DNA of 8,393 bases from Bacteriovoracaceae bacterium. Its GTDB lineage: Bacteria > Bdellovibrionota > Bacteriovoracia > Bacteriovoracales > Bacteriovoracaceae. A program made the position numbers and the translations under genes. The notes under the pieces are model-generated. The model had not been told where the DNA came from and searched no databases. It worked only from the letters and a program-made list of their open reading frames with translations. This document shows, piece by piece, positions 1 through 7,306 of the stretch. The first letter of the stretch is position 1. The number at the start of each line of letters is the position of its first letter. Location: assembly GCA_007116425.1 (NCBI GenBank), contig SKIL01000038.1:1-8393 (forward strand). The letters run 5' to 3'.

Positions 1-1270
1 GCCCATAAATATTAAAATGATCATCTTGAGAGACTGGTTCAATTTCGATCACCGGGATAGGACGAATAACTTCTTCCTTTAAAGGAAAACCCTCAGGCAA
101 TTCAATTTTTGCTTCATATTTTAAATCTCGAATGAAGCCGACAAAATCTTTTTCCCCAGCATAGGGAATAAGAATTTCATCACGCTTAAATAGCTCTTCA
201 CTTAATTCTGAGGGACAGACACTTTTCAAGCGTACAATCTCTTGCCCCCATAGGGCCAAATGACTTTCAAAAAATGGGAAGAGAAAAGATTTTGGTATTT
301 TATGTTCCGAGGCTTGAGACAAAACAAAAGTTTGTTGCATTTTATAAAGCTGTTTTTCGTCATCCTTAAAAACTTGAACTAACTCTTGAACTGTTTTTTG
401 AGGAGACCAAGAAAGAGACAGAATTCGAGTCTCAAATATATTATCATCCTGAATCAGTCCCAACCGCCCAGTTGAATGCAAAAGGTCCAAAATGATTGCG
501 GCCAAATCTGAGTGAAGAGAAGCGTGAGAAAAACTATCCGCATCTCTCAAAGATCTTTGGGACTGACTAAAGTTTAGGCTCCCCCTCATCAATCCTAGGG
601 CCTTTTTCTCACGTCGGTCACTTAAACTCTCAATTCTCAAACTATTTAAATTGATCTTTTTTGGTCTCCCCCAAGTTCCATCTTTGAGTTTTTTTCGTTC
701 ATAAAAATAAACTTCCATAGAACGATCAGACTTTAGAGGCTCAACCACATACCAAATATATGAGCTTTGAGTTTGGGCATCTAAGCGGCGTTTTTTATGA
801 TCCAAGTTTTCTCTCGCTCCCCCACTCACAATTGAGCGCAAAAAACTTAAATCTTGCCGCCACATTCTTAAAGACGAATCAGCTTTTTCAAATCTATCGG
901 GTGCTGACTTCATCGCAATAAAGTCCATAAACTTTGGAAAATCTAACCCTCGTCCAAAAACAGTTTCATCTAAGGCCATACTTAAAGCACAAATATGCTC
1001 ACATATTTTTATTCGTTGAAACTGACCACAAGAACAATGGCCAGCTAGAGCTTCATAAATTTTCTTATTTTCGCCATTTACAACTAAAATCTCAAAGTCG
1101 TCATCAGAAACCTTTAAAAAGACTTGTAGGTTTTCAAGTCCAAGAATTTGGGCAGAGGCTTCAAATTGAGAAACCTGCTTTAAAAGCACATGACCGCTTG
1201 AAAACAGCTTCATCCCTCTTGCGCGAACAAGTTCATCAAAATTATTTTGTAATCCTTCATGTATTGCCAT
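1..1270 (-). CDS. SNF2-family helicase with N-terminal SWIM zinc finger (N-terminal part; C-terminus off window)
   Basis: The minus frame is open from an ATG at 1270 to the left edge, giving 423 residues. A SWIM zinc finger of the form CxC-x8-CxH is visible: Cys79, Cys81, Cys90 and His92. It is preceded by the usual Arg-Gly...Phe-x-x-Gly-x-Val stretch (residues 18-28). Residues 172-205 (WYVVEP, then DGTWGRPKK) and the Pro-rich tail near 400-412 resemble the bacterial SNF2-associated domain that sits between SWIM and the Swi2/Snf2 ATPase. No Walker A or DEAH motif is in view, so the ATPase must lie to the left; whole family members are about 1000 residues or more. The likely role is ATP-driven remodelling of protein-DNA complexes in the cytoplasm. 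The start is fixed by an in-frame TAG directly before the ATG, although no good Shine-Dalgarno is seen. The family call is firm; the cellular role is unknown. Confidence 0.88.
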   Translation of the reverse strand, partial: MAIHEGLQNNFDELVRARGMKLFSSGHVLLKQVSQFEASAQILGLENLQVFLKVSDDDFEILVVNGENKKIYEALAGHCSCGQFQRIKICEHICALSMALDETVFGRGLDFPKFMDFIAMKSAPDRFEKADSSLRMWRQDLSFLRSIVSGGARENLDHKKRRLDAQTQSSYIWYVVEPLKSDRSMEVYFYERKKLKDGTWGRPKKINLNSLRIESLSDRREKKALGLMRGSLNFSQSQRSLRDADSFSHASLHSDLAAIILDLLHSTGRLGLIQDDNIFETRILSLSWSPQKTVQELVQVFKDDEKQLYKMQQTFVLSQASEHKIPKSFLFPFFESHLALWGQEIVRLKSVCPSELSEELFKRDEILIPYAGEKDFVGFIRDLKYEAKIELPEGFPLKEEVIRPIPVIEIEPVSQDDHFNIYG

Positions 1271-1324
1271 CTAAACTAGAACCCACTCACCCTGCGCCGC
1301 ACAATCACAGTTAATAACTAAATC

Positions 1325-1354
1325 TATATAAGCACTTGATTAGCAGAAACTCAA
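1325..1354 (-). promoter_or_regulatory. Possible sigma70-type promoter of the helicase gene
   Basis: On the minus strand, TTGAGT (1354-1349) is followed by an 18-base spacer and TATATA (1330-1325). Each hexamer matches its consensus at four positions, and the predicted start would leave a leader of about 50 bases before the ATG at 1270. It lies in the 151-base divergent region 1271-1421. I saw no convincing promoter for the plus-strand permease in that region; TTGATT at 1336 with TTAAAG at 1359 is the best weak pair. Confidence 0.35.
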
Positions 1355-1410
1355 AGTGTTAAAGTTCGTCAGCAAAAAAACTCACTAAGAATTACTTTTC
1401 GCCACGCACC

Positions 1411-1416
1411 AGGAGA
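1411..1416 (+). promoter_or_regulatory. Ribosome binding site that fixes the TTG start of the permease
   Basis: AGGAGA lies six bases (counted from AGGAG) before TTG at 1422. It is a near-perfect Shine-Dalgarno at the right distance, which supports the non-ATG start and the full first membrane helix. Confidence 0.8.
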
Positions 1417-1421
1417 GAACG

Positions 1422-2366
1422 TTGGTTTCAAACCTCTTAGATCCTACCATCCTTTGCTTTCTCGTAGGCTTCCTTTCCGGAATCGCTAGATCTGACCTCA
1501 GGCTACCCAACTCCTCCTATCAATTTGTAAGTCTTTACCTCCTTCTGGCGATTGGGCTCAAAGGTGGAGTTGAGCTTTCACAAACCGATATCAGTGCATT
1601 TATACCTGCTCTTTTAGGCACAATGTTTATTGGAGTCACAGTTCCGATCATCGCATTTGGAATTCTTTTTAAAATCGGAAAGTTTTCTCGCCACGACTCT
1701 GGCGCAATTGCTGCACACTACGGATCAGTCAGTGCTGTAACATTTGCGACAACCCTTGCTTTTTTACAGCGACAAGACGTCTACTTTGAACCTTATATGA
1801 CGACGCTTATGGTGATTCTTGAAATCCCTGCTATTTGCTTGGGAATCTATTTGGCAAAGGGTGGTATCTCTCATGTCAATGATCGCGCAAAATTGTTACG
1901 AGACATTTTTTTTGGAAAAAGCCTTTTCTTGTTAGGGGGAGGCATTTTAATTGGTTATGTTTCGGGACCAGAAAGGATGGAAGCTTTAAACCCACTTTTT
2001 GTAGATTTGTTTAAAGGCTTTTTAGCTCTATTTCTTCTTGAGCTTGGAATTGTAACTGCACGCCAATTTTCTCACCTTAAAACTGTTGGAGCATTTCTTC
2101 TCGGATTCGCAATTATTATGCCTATTATCTCCGGAGTCATGGGAATCCTAGTAGCAAAAATGGCCGGCATGTCTCTTGGTGGTGCCACTATATTGGCCGT
2201 CTTGGCGGCGAGTAGCTCCTATATCGCAGCCCCAAGTGCCATGAGAATAGCCGTTCCCGAGGCCAAAGAGGTTTATTATCTCTCCTCCTCCCTTGGAATC
2301 ACATTCCCTTTAAACATTACGCTTGGGATTCCACTTTTTTATTGGCTGGCTCAATTTTTTTATTAA
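1422..2366 (+). CDS. SbtA-like sodium-dependent bicarbonate permease
   Basis: This 314-residue, very hydrophobic protein has about ten membrane segments in two similar halves (roughly residues 8-145 and 162-311), joined by a short polar loop near 146-160. Family landmarks are GLKGGVELS (45-53), HYGSVSAVTF (99-108) in the first half, and ASSSYIAAPSAMRIAVPEA (263-281) in the second. These Ser/Gly-rich motifs fall at matching positions of the inverted repeats, where SbtA-type transporters bind HCO3- and Na+. The expected activity is Na+-coupled bicarbonate uptake across the inner membrane. The protein is shorter than cyanobacterial SbtA (about 370 residues), mostly because of the small central loop. 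No PII-like sbtB gene is adjacent in the window. The gene is alone on the plus strand, starts at TTG with a strong ribosome site, and overlaps the stop of the convergent gene. The family is firm; the substrate is inferred from it. Confidence 0.9.
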   Translation: MVSNLLDPTILCFLVGFLSGIARSDLRLPNSSYQFVSLYLLLAIGLKGGVELSQTDISAFIPALLGTMFIGVTVPIIAFGILFKIGKFSRHDSGAIAAHYGSVSAVTFATTLAFLQRQDVYFEPYMTTLMVILEIPAICLGIYLAKGGISHVNDRAKLLRDIFFGKSLFLLGGGILIGYVSGPERMEALNPLFVDLFKGFLALFLLELGIVTARQFSHLKTVGAFLLGFAIIMPIISGVMGILVAKMAGMSLGGATILAVLAASSSYIAAPSAMRIAVPEAKEVYYLSSSLGITFPLNITLGIPLFYWLAQFFY

Positions 2367-2992
2367 TTTAGTTCGGTTCGGCGAGCAAAAATATAGTCGA
2401 CAGACTTCACTTCCAGAGTATCGGGATTACGCTCTCGTGAATAGACTCCAGTCATCACAAAGCCGTGGCCGTAAAAAAATTCACAATAACCACTCATTTC
2501 ATCTTTACGAGCACAATCGAGATTAAAAATCATGGCATTAATATTTTTCTCATACTCTCCCATGATCGCAAAAATCTCACTTCCAGAATATAAACTTAAG
2601 TAGTCCAACTTTATTAAGGCCCTTGGCCTACTGACATCAACACTTGCCGCCACAGCTATGTCATCTAACTTTCGACATTCAATACCATCTTCACCTTGGA
2701 AACTCCTCGTTCCAATTTTGTAAGGGTAAAAGTCCCACAGATGATACTTATTTTGCAATTTCTTCAAATTAACGAGATGTTCTGCGTCGGTTTCAAAACT
2801 AACGATCGGCCCCTTAAAATTAGTTCGTCTCCTTAGCATTTCAACGAATGACCCCGACTTCGAAGCCACATCAAAAGCAATATTAATTTTATATTTCTGA
2901 ATAAGATGCACTATATGATAAGCAAAGATCTCGTGATCTTTTGTCCGAGAACTTAAGTGATAACCTAAAGCAGAAAGAGTTGTCTTTAGCAC
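2363..2992 (-). CDS. Diverged FkbM-type methyltransferase-like protein
   Basis: This 209-residue protein follows the layout of FkbM-family SAM-dependent methyltransferases: a nucleotide-binding strand and loop (FDVASKSGSF, 40-49), an acidic strand end (SFET, 65-68), LDD (109-111), KLD (128-130), and a C-terminal YGHGF...GVYSRERNP block (174-190) with a late Asp199. Several conserved points are altered. The usual D-x-G-A-N-x-G loop reads DVASKSG, FEP reads FET, and the K-x-D-x-Q-G-x-E motif is loosened to Lys-Leu-Asp followed by extra residues before Gly137-Ser-Glu139. It could be an active enzyme with an unusual site or a degenerate one; the methyl acceptor is unknown. It starts at GTG only six bases after the apt stop, with AAGG overlapping that stop, so translation is probably coupled to apt. 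Its own stop overlaps the stop of the opposing permease. Confidence 0.7.
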   Translation of the reverse strand: MLKTTLSALGYHLSSRTKDHEIFAYHIVHLIQKYKINIAFDVASKSGSFVEMLRRRTNFKGPIVSFETDAEHLVNLKKLQNKYHLWDFYPYKIGTRSFQGEDGIECRKLDDIAVAASVDVSRPRALIKLDYLSLYSGSEIFAIMGEYEKNINAMIFNLDCARKDEMSGYCEFFYGHGFVMTGVYSRERNPDTLEVKSVDYIFARRTELN

Positions 2993-2998
2993 GAAACC

Positions 2999-3526
2999 TT
3001 AATCTCCATCAAACTCAATCATCGTAAAAATTTTATGACCTGCAGACTCCAATTTTTCACGACCTTTTAAATCCGGAAGATCAATAACAAAAGCACACTC
3101 TAAAACTCTGGCCCCAATGGCCTCAACAAGTTTGAGCCCCCCCAAGGCCGTTCCTCCAGTCGCTAAAAGATCATCAATAAGAATCACTTGCTGATTAGGA
3201 GAGAGGGCATCTTTATGAATTTCAACTCGGTCTGTACCATATTCGAGCTGATAATTTTCACCAATCACTTCTCCTGGAAGTTTACCTTGCTTGCGAATGG
3301 GAACAAAACCAACTCCAAGCTCATAAGCAAGGGCCGCCCCAAGAATAAATCCTCGGGCCTCAATCCCTACGATATGATCCACACCTTGTTCACGATAGCG
3401 CTTTGCCAAGGTCTGAATAATATACTTAAATCCTTCAGCGTCGGCCAATAGAGTCGTAATATCTCGAAACATAATCCCCTCTTTTGGGTAATTAGGGATT
3501 GTTCGAACAAGTGCTTTTAAATCCAT
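2999..3526 (-). CDS. apt: Adenine phosphoribosyltransferase
   Basis: This enzyme converts adenine and PRPP to AMP and pyrophosphate in cytoplasmic purine salvage. The 175-residue protein has every landmark of the type I phosphoribosyltransferase fold. The PRPP-binding loop VILIDDLLATGGTA is at 114-127, EARGF at 56-60, FRDIT at 20-24, and the flexible catalytic loop RKQGKLPGEV at 78-87. Its length matches the family (about 170-183). I chose the ATG at 3526 because AAAAGG lies eight bases upstream and the resulting MDLK start with PNYPKEG resembles Bacillus Apt. GTG at 3535 and ATG at 3532 are in frame but sit on or against that ribosome site. It lies 26 bases after the epimerase gene and six before the methyltransferase-like gene, so it is probably the middle gene of one transcript. 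Confidence 0.96.
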   Translation of the reverse strand: MDLKALVRTIPNYPKEGIMFRDITTLLADAEGFKYIIQTLAKRYREQGVDHIVGIEARGFILGAALAYELGVGFVPIRKQGKLPGEVIGENYQLEYGTDRVEIHKDALSPNQQVILIDDLLATGGTALGGLKLVEAIGARVLECAFVIDLPDLKGREKLESAGHKIFTMIEFDGD

Positions 3527-3534
3527 TTTCATCA

Positions 3535-3540
3535 CCTTTT
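3535..3540 (-). promoter_or_regulatory. Ribosome binding site that decides the apt start
   Basis: AAAAGG on the minus strand ends eight bases before ATG 3526. The in-frame GTG at 3535 begins inside it and ATG 3532 is only two bases away, so the third candidate is favoured. Confidence 0.6.
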
Positions 3541-3552
3541 ATAAAATACCAT

Positions 3553-4434
3553 TTAATTTACATGTAAAACAAAAGAAGCTTTAAAACTCTCAGAAGGCTC
3601 GAGTTCATTAAGCCCTTCTTTTTTTAGGAAGTCATAGTCCCCAAAAACACCATCGGAAACACCAAACCAAGGCTCAACGCAAACAAAGGGAGCTCCTTCA
3701 GGTCTCCAAATTCCTAAATAAGGAGCATCATCTATATCCAGAATAACCTCTCTCGCGTCAATTTTGTTTTTAAGTGCAACTCTACCAGAAATGAGATCCT
3801 TAAAAACTAATGCCCCATGCTCGAAAAGTTTTTCGTTAAGACTAATTCTTCGGCCATCAAAAACCGTTTTGTCGTCTTTGTGCTCGAAATTCACAAGGCC
3901 TTGAGTCAAAAAGAATGCACCAACAGGCTCTCGCTCCTCAAACTCTATATAATAATCTTCGAGCGTACCGTTTTGAATAGGTATATTAAATGCTGGATGA
4001 AACCCAAGAGAGAAATATATTTCTTGCTTATCAACGTTAAAAACTCGATATTCCACAAAAAGTTTTGGGCCATAACAGCGATAAGTAACTTCCAATAAAA
4101 ATTTATAAGGGTAAAGTTTTAATGTTTCAGAGTTATAACCTAAGCGAAACGTCACCTCATCTCTTTGAGCTTGCACAACATCAAACTTTGAGTCTCTAGC
4201 AAAACCATGCTGAGGCATTCCATAAAACTTTCGTCCAATTCTAAACTTGTCATCTTTAAGTTTCCCCACAATAGGAAAAAGGTGTGGAGCACTTCGGGCC
4301 CAGAATGCAGGATCTGCTTGCCATAGATATTCCTGGCCATTCTCTAAATCGAAAAGACTTTTTAACTCTGCACCCAGAGGACTCAACTTAGCAGAAATAT
4401 ATTCCGAGCGAATTTCAATTAAATCTTCTATCAT
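3553..4434 (-). CDS. Aldose 1-epimerase family protein (LacX-like mutarotase)
   Basis: This 293-residue protein has the galactose-mutarotase beta-sandwich pattern of the LacX-like subgroup: YLWQADPAFW (36-45), HLFPIVGKL (51-59), QHGFARDSKF (75-84), LGFHPAFN (143-150) and CVEPWFGVSD (252-261). By alignment to known aldose 1-epimerases, His76 and His146 are the substrate-binding and acid residues and Glu254 the catalytic base. All three are present, so it is probably active. Family members interconvert alpha and beta anomers of aldohexoses; the exact sugar, possibly phosphorylated, is not predictable. There is no signal peptide, so it should be cytoplasmic. The ATG at 4434 gives the usual family N-terminus but has no clear Shine-Dalgarno. 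It is the first gene of a likely transcript with apt and the FkbM-like gene. Confidence 0.9.
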   Translation of the reverse strand: MIEDLIEIRSEYISAKLSPLGAELKSLFDLENGQEYLWQADPAFWARSAPHLFPIVGKLKDDKFRIGRKFYGMPQHGFARDSKFDVVQAQRDEVTFRLGYNSETLKLYPYKFLLEVTYRCYGPKLFVEYRVFNVDKQEIYFSLGFHPAFNIPIQNGTLEDYYIEFEEREPVGAFFLTQGLVNFEHKDDKTVFDGRRISLNEKLFEHGALVFKDLISGRVALKNKIDAREVILDIDDAPYLGIWRPEGAPFVCVEPWFGVSDGVFGDYDFLKKEGLNELEPSESFKASFVLHVN

Positions 4435-4468
4435 CAGGAAAATGTATCACAATTCTGATAGACTTTTA

Positions 4469-4497
4469 ATTTTTTTGAGAAAAAGAACCAGTATCAA
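4469..4497 (-). promoter_or_regulatory. Possible promoter of the epimerase-apt-methyltransferase cluster
   Basis: On the minus strand, TTGATA (4497-4492, five of six consensus bases) is followed by a 17-base spacer and AAAAAT (4474-4469, four of six). It lies in the 79-base gap before the epimerase ATG. The surrounding A/T tracts make a chance match possible. Confidence 0.35.
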
Positions 4498-4511
4498 TCA
4501 CAAAAGTGTGA
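4498..4511. repeat. Short perfect inverted repeat TCACA-aaag-TGTGA
   Basis: This five-base palindromic stem with a four-base centre lies two bases after the stop of the large lipoprotein gene and directly against the possible -35 element of the next cluster. On the minus strand no T run follows it immediately (a short TTCTTTTTC comes about ten bases later), so it is a poor intrinsic terminator. It could be a weak operator or chance. Confidence 0.3.
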
Positions 4512-4513
4512 AG

Positions 4514-7306
4514 TTATCTTTTTGACGCCCAAAGCTTAAGCAAGAGAGAACGATCAAAAAATCTCTCTATCGGATGAACTTTTTCAAGCTCATAGATAAT
4601 ATAATCCTGCATTCTTAAAAGTTGTTTCATGTTATCGGTGTAGCTGACTTTGTCACGCACAAGTTCATCCAAACTTGGCAGTTCAAACTCTACCGTACTT
4701 TCCTCTTGCCCTAAGACACGCATGGCCGAGAGGCGAATCACTGGTATTTTTCGATCACCTTCATTTTTAATATGAATTTTTACATTTGCACCTAAAAATC
4801 CAGTAAGATCAGAACTCAAACCTAGCTCATAGGCATTTGAGTAGGCTTCTCGATATAATGGGGATGTCACATTATTTCTTATCAGTACATATGAGAGGTA
4901 GTTCTTCATGAGTTGTTGATTAGCACGAATGGCACATATAAAGTCATCTCCGAGGCTTCCTTCGCGATAATCGGTATGATCTCTACAGCTTTTATCAGAA
5001 ATAAGCTTAGCATGAAATTGAGAATATAACTCTGGGATAATTGGCTCGCCTGCCATTAACGCCTGCTGAGCGATAGCAGACTGAACAATCTTTAATGCCC
5101 CTCTAAGATAATAAGTACTTCTCAGCATATGGGTAAAACCCGAGTCGACAGAGTTCAAATAAGAGTCAACAAGCTCAACAAGTCCTTTTTCCCAGTCAAA
5201 CTTATTAACTTCAAACAATGGATACAAAAGCAGCAATGATGTTAAATATCTCTGCGTGTTTTTAACTGAAATCAAGTTATCAAGGGCATAAATTTCTTCA
5301 GTAAAGTTACTTCCGGTAACACTTCCCCCAACTGGCAATAATGACGACTTTAATTGCAGATCACTTAATCTGATCATCGGGTGATGAAGTGCAGAGTTAT
5401 CAAGATTGTTATTCGAAGAAAAATGTCTTATCGCAGTTAGCGCTGGACCGTATATTCGTCTTGAAAACGCCCTGAGATTTTCCTCACCAGAGTCATAGAT
5501 ACTCATTAAAGGGTTTTCTAAATTAACGACACCAGAGAAAGCCTTTGTGAAAGCTCTTTGGCAATTGCTATACTCTAAATCACCGCTCGAATTGACCAAG
5601 GCCCTAATTCCTCTCATTCCATTTACCCGCTCATTAAAATTAGAGCGCAGTAGTTCAAGACTGCCCACATTATGATAAGGAAATTTTGTAACATCTGAAC
5701 CAGGCCAGACTGAACTCAATTGAAAATTAATAAGCTGTTCACAGCTTCTTATCTCTTTATTAATTAAATTCGCCTTTTGAATTTCTAAAGAAACAATTGA
5801 GAGATCTCGCAGCTCATATAATAACCCCATCTCTCGCTCATGATATTGATCGATCATCACCGCCAAATTTTTAATCATATTCATGGTTTCAATCTGGGCA
5901 TTTATCATAATGCGCTGATTATCTAGCACTTGATCAAGCTTACGACTTATCTCACCGAGTTGCGCACTCGTTGAATCACCTAGCGGTGAGCCTCCACCGA
6001 GAATGCTCATTGCAGCGGAAAGGCCTCCCGTTTGATATAATTCAAATGCCTTGCCTCCCATTGAAACAATCCCCGCAACATTCTGAGCGGTACGGAGGTT
6101 TTTTTGAACATTATCGGAAAGTTCTATACCTAAAAGATCCGTCATTTTTGTTGTCGTTAAAATAATCGCATCAAGGCTCGATGCCATATTGCCAAGTGCA
6201 TTTATACCATTTTCAAGATTTCTATTAATCTCTTCAATTCTTTCATTAGAGAAACCATCACGGGAAGAACTATTGCCTCGAATTTTCCCATCTATAAAGT
6301 TCACAATTCTTCGAGTTTGAAAACCATCAGCATCGGCTGCGCTAGAAAAAGTATCTCGATACAAAGCACTCAAACCTTGAGCGGCCCCTCTCATCCCTTG
6401 TTGAAAATCTTCTAGATTTTGGAGGGAGTTTTGGGCATGTTCATTTAAACTCACAGTTAATACTTTAAATTCTTTATATTTCCCCTTAATCTCTTTATAT
6501 GTTTGCCTAATTGCACTGACCTGTTCAACAAGTCGCAGGAAGCTTCTATCATCTTTAATCAGATGATAAATCCCCCCGGCCAAGACACCTGTGGAAACCA
6601 GAGCGTGCTTCTCCGAACGACTGAGGTCTGCATCGTCCAAAGAAGAAACGACAACGTCAAGCTTGAGGAGGGCCTTTGAAATTCTCTCTTTAATCAGTTC
6701 AGGTCGAACATTGTCTTGAAACATTTGCTCAATAGAACGAGCTTCTTCTGGATGACTGATCGCTAGCCTTGTCGCCATCTCTTTTGTTAAATCTCTTGAA
6801 AGTTCTTCGCTTCTTTTTGCATAACTTTGTATAATTTCATCGAGAGCTTTTGATCTTATATAACTGGAGACCCCTATGGATACTTGTGTTTTTAATGAGA
6901 AGGAAGACTCATTAACTTTTTGATCGGCACCCAACGTTTTCATCAAAAACGCACCATTGTTTTCGTAGTTTTTTCCATGATAGAGGTAACGTCTTCGGAT
7001 GCTTATATTTTCTCTTTTAATATCTTCAACCAATTCCTGTATTCTACTTGGAGAAACTCCTTCTAGAAATTCAGATATATCAATCTGGCCATTGCCACCA
7101 ATTCTCTTAGCAATAAACTCTGCTAAGGCCAAGTTAGGACGCTTTTCATTCAAAAGCCTCTCTAAGGCCACAAAGTCGTCTCGATCTCCTTGCTGATTTG
7201 TCAGTGATCTTTCATCTTTGGTGTGATAATGATGGTGAACTTGGGTAACCTTGTCTCCGCAAGCCGATAAAGTAAGCATCAGGCAAAAGAAAAATCCTCT
7301 TCTCAC
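4514..7306 (-). CDS. Large (930-residue) predicted lipoprotein, mostly helical, unknown function
   Basis: I do not recognise a family. The N-terminus is a lipoprotein signal: MRRG, a hydrophobic stretch (5-13) and the lipobox LSAC with Cys16. The +2 residue is Gly, which by the E. coli rule would allow outer-membrane sorting. A His cluster follows (His24, 25, 26 and 28). Residues 72-84 (NGQIDISEFLEGV) look like the second half of an EF-hand loop but lack its early acidic residues. Most of 85-400 appears helical and charged. A Gly/Ala-rich, weakly hydrophobic stretch (about 408-443) then leads into a long amphipathic helix (448-520). The C-terminal half contains Cys522, Cys582, Cys774 and Cys791, which could form disulphides. 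The GTG start overlaps the stop of the collagen-like gene (GTGA), so the two are translationally coupled and probably work together at the envelope. That it is a lipoprotein is well supported; its function is unknown. Confidence 0.85.
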   Translation of the reverse strand: MRRGFFFCLMLTLSACGDKVTQVHHHYHTKDERSLTNQQGDRDDFVALERLLNEKRPNLALAEFIAKRIGGNGQIDISEFLEGVSPSRIQELVEDIKRENISIRRRYLYHGKNYENNGAFLMKTLGADQKVNESSFSLKTQVSIGVSSYIRSKALDEIIQSYAKRSEELSRDLTKEMATRLAISHPEEARSIEQMFQDNVRPELIKERISKALLKLDVVVSSLDDADLSRSEKHALVSTGVLAGGIYHLIKDDRSFLRLVEQVSAIRQTYKEIKGKYKEFKVLTVSLNEHAQNSLQNLEDFQQGMRGAAQGLSALYRDTFSSAADADGFQTRRIVNFIDGKIRGNSSSRDGFSNERIEEINRNLENGINALGNMASSLDAIILTTTKMTDLLGIELSDNVQKNLRTAQNVAGIVSMGGKAFELYQTGGLSAAMSILGGGSPLGDSTSAQLGEISRKLDQVLDNQRIMINAQIETMNMIKNLAVMIDQYHEREMGLLYELRDLSIVSLEIQKANLINKEIRSCEQLINFQLSSVWPGSDVTKFPYHNVGSLELLRSNFNERVNGMRGIRALVNSSGDLEYSNCQRAFTKAFSGVVNLENPLMSIYDSGEENLRAFSRRIYGPALTAIRHFSSNNNLDNSALHHPMIRLSDLQLKSSLLPVGGSVTGSNFTEEIYALDNLISVKNTQRYLTSLLLLYPLFEVNKFDWEKGLVELVDSYLNSVDSGFTHMLRSTYYLRGALKIVQSAIAQQALMAGEPIIPELYSQFHAKLISDKSCRDHTDYREGSLGDDFICAIRANQQLMKNYLSYVLIRNNVTSPLYREAYSNAYELGLSSDLTGFLGANVKIHIKNEGDRKIPVIRLSAMRVLGQEESTVEFELPSLDELVRDKVSYTDNMKQLLRMQDYIIYELEKVHPIERFFDRSLLLKLWASKR

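Noticed and set aside
934..1314. Plus-strand open frame of 126 residues
   Set aside because: It lies antisense to the helicase N-terminus, where the minus frame shows an intact SWIM motif; its translation has no recognisable domain and low-complexity composition.
2323..2526. Plus-strand open frame of 67 residues over the convergent junction
   Set aside because: It overlaps the end of the permease and the FkbM-like gene in other frames, with no ribosome site or domain.
3530..3535. GTG 3535 or ATG 3532 as the apt start
   Set aside because: Both sit on or against the AAAAGG ribosome site; ATG 3526 has ideal spacing and a family-like N-terminus.
4498..4511. Intrinsic terminator after the lipoprotein gene
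   Set aside because: The stem has only five A/T-containing pairs and is not followed directly by a T run on the minus strand.
3188..4525. Short plus- and minus-strand frames inside apt and the epimerase gene
   Set aside because: They are all shadows of genes with clear family motifs and lack their own start signals.
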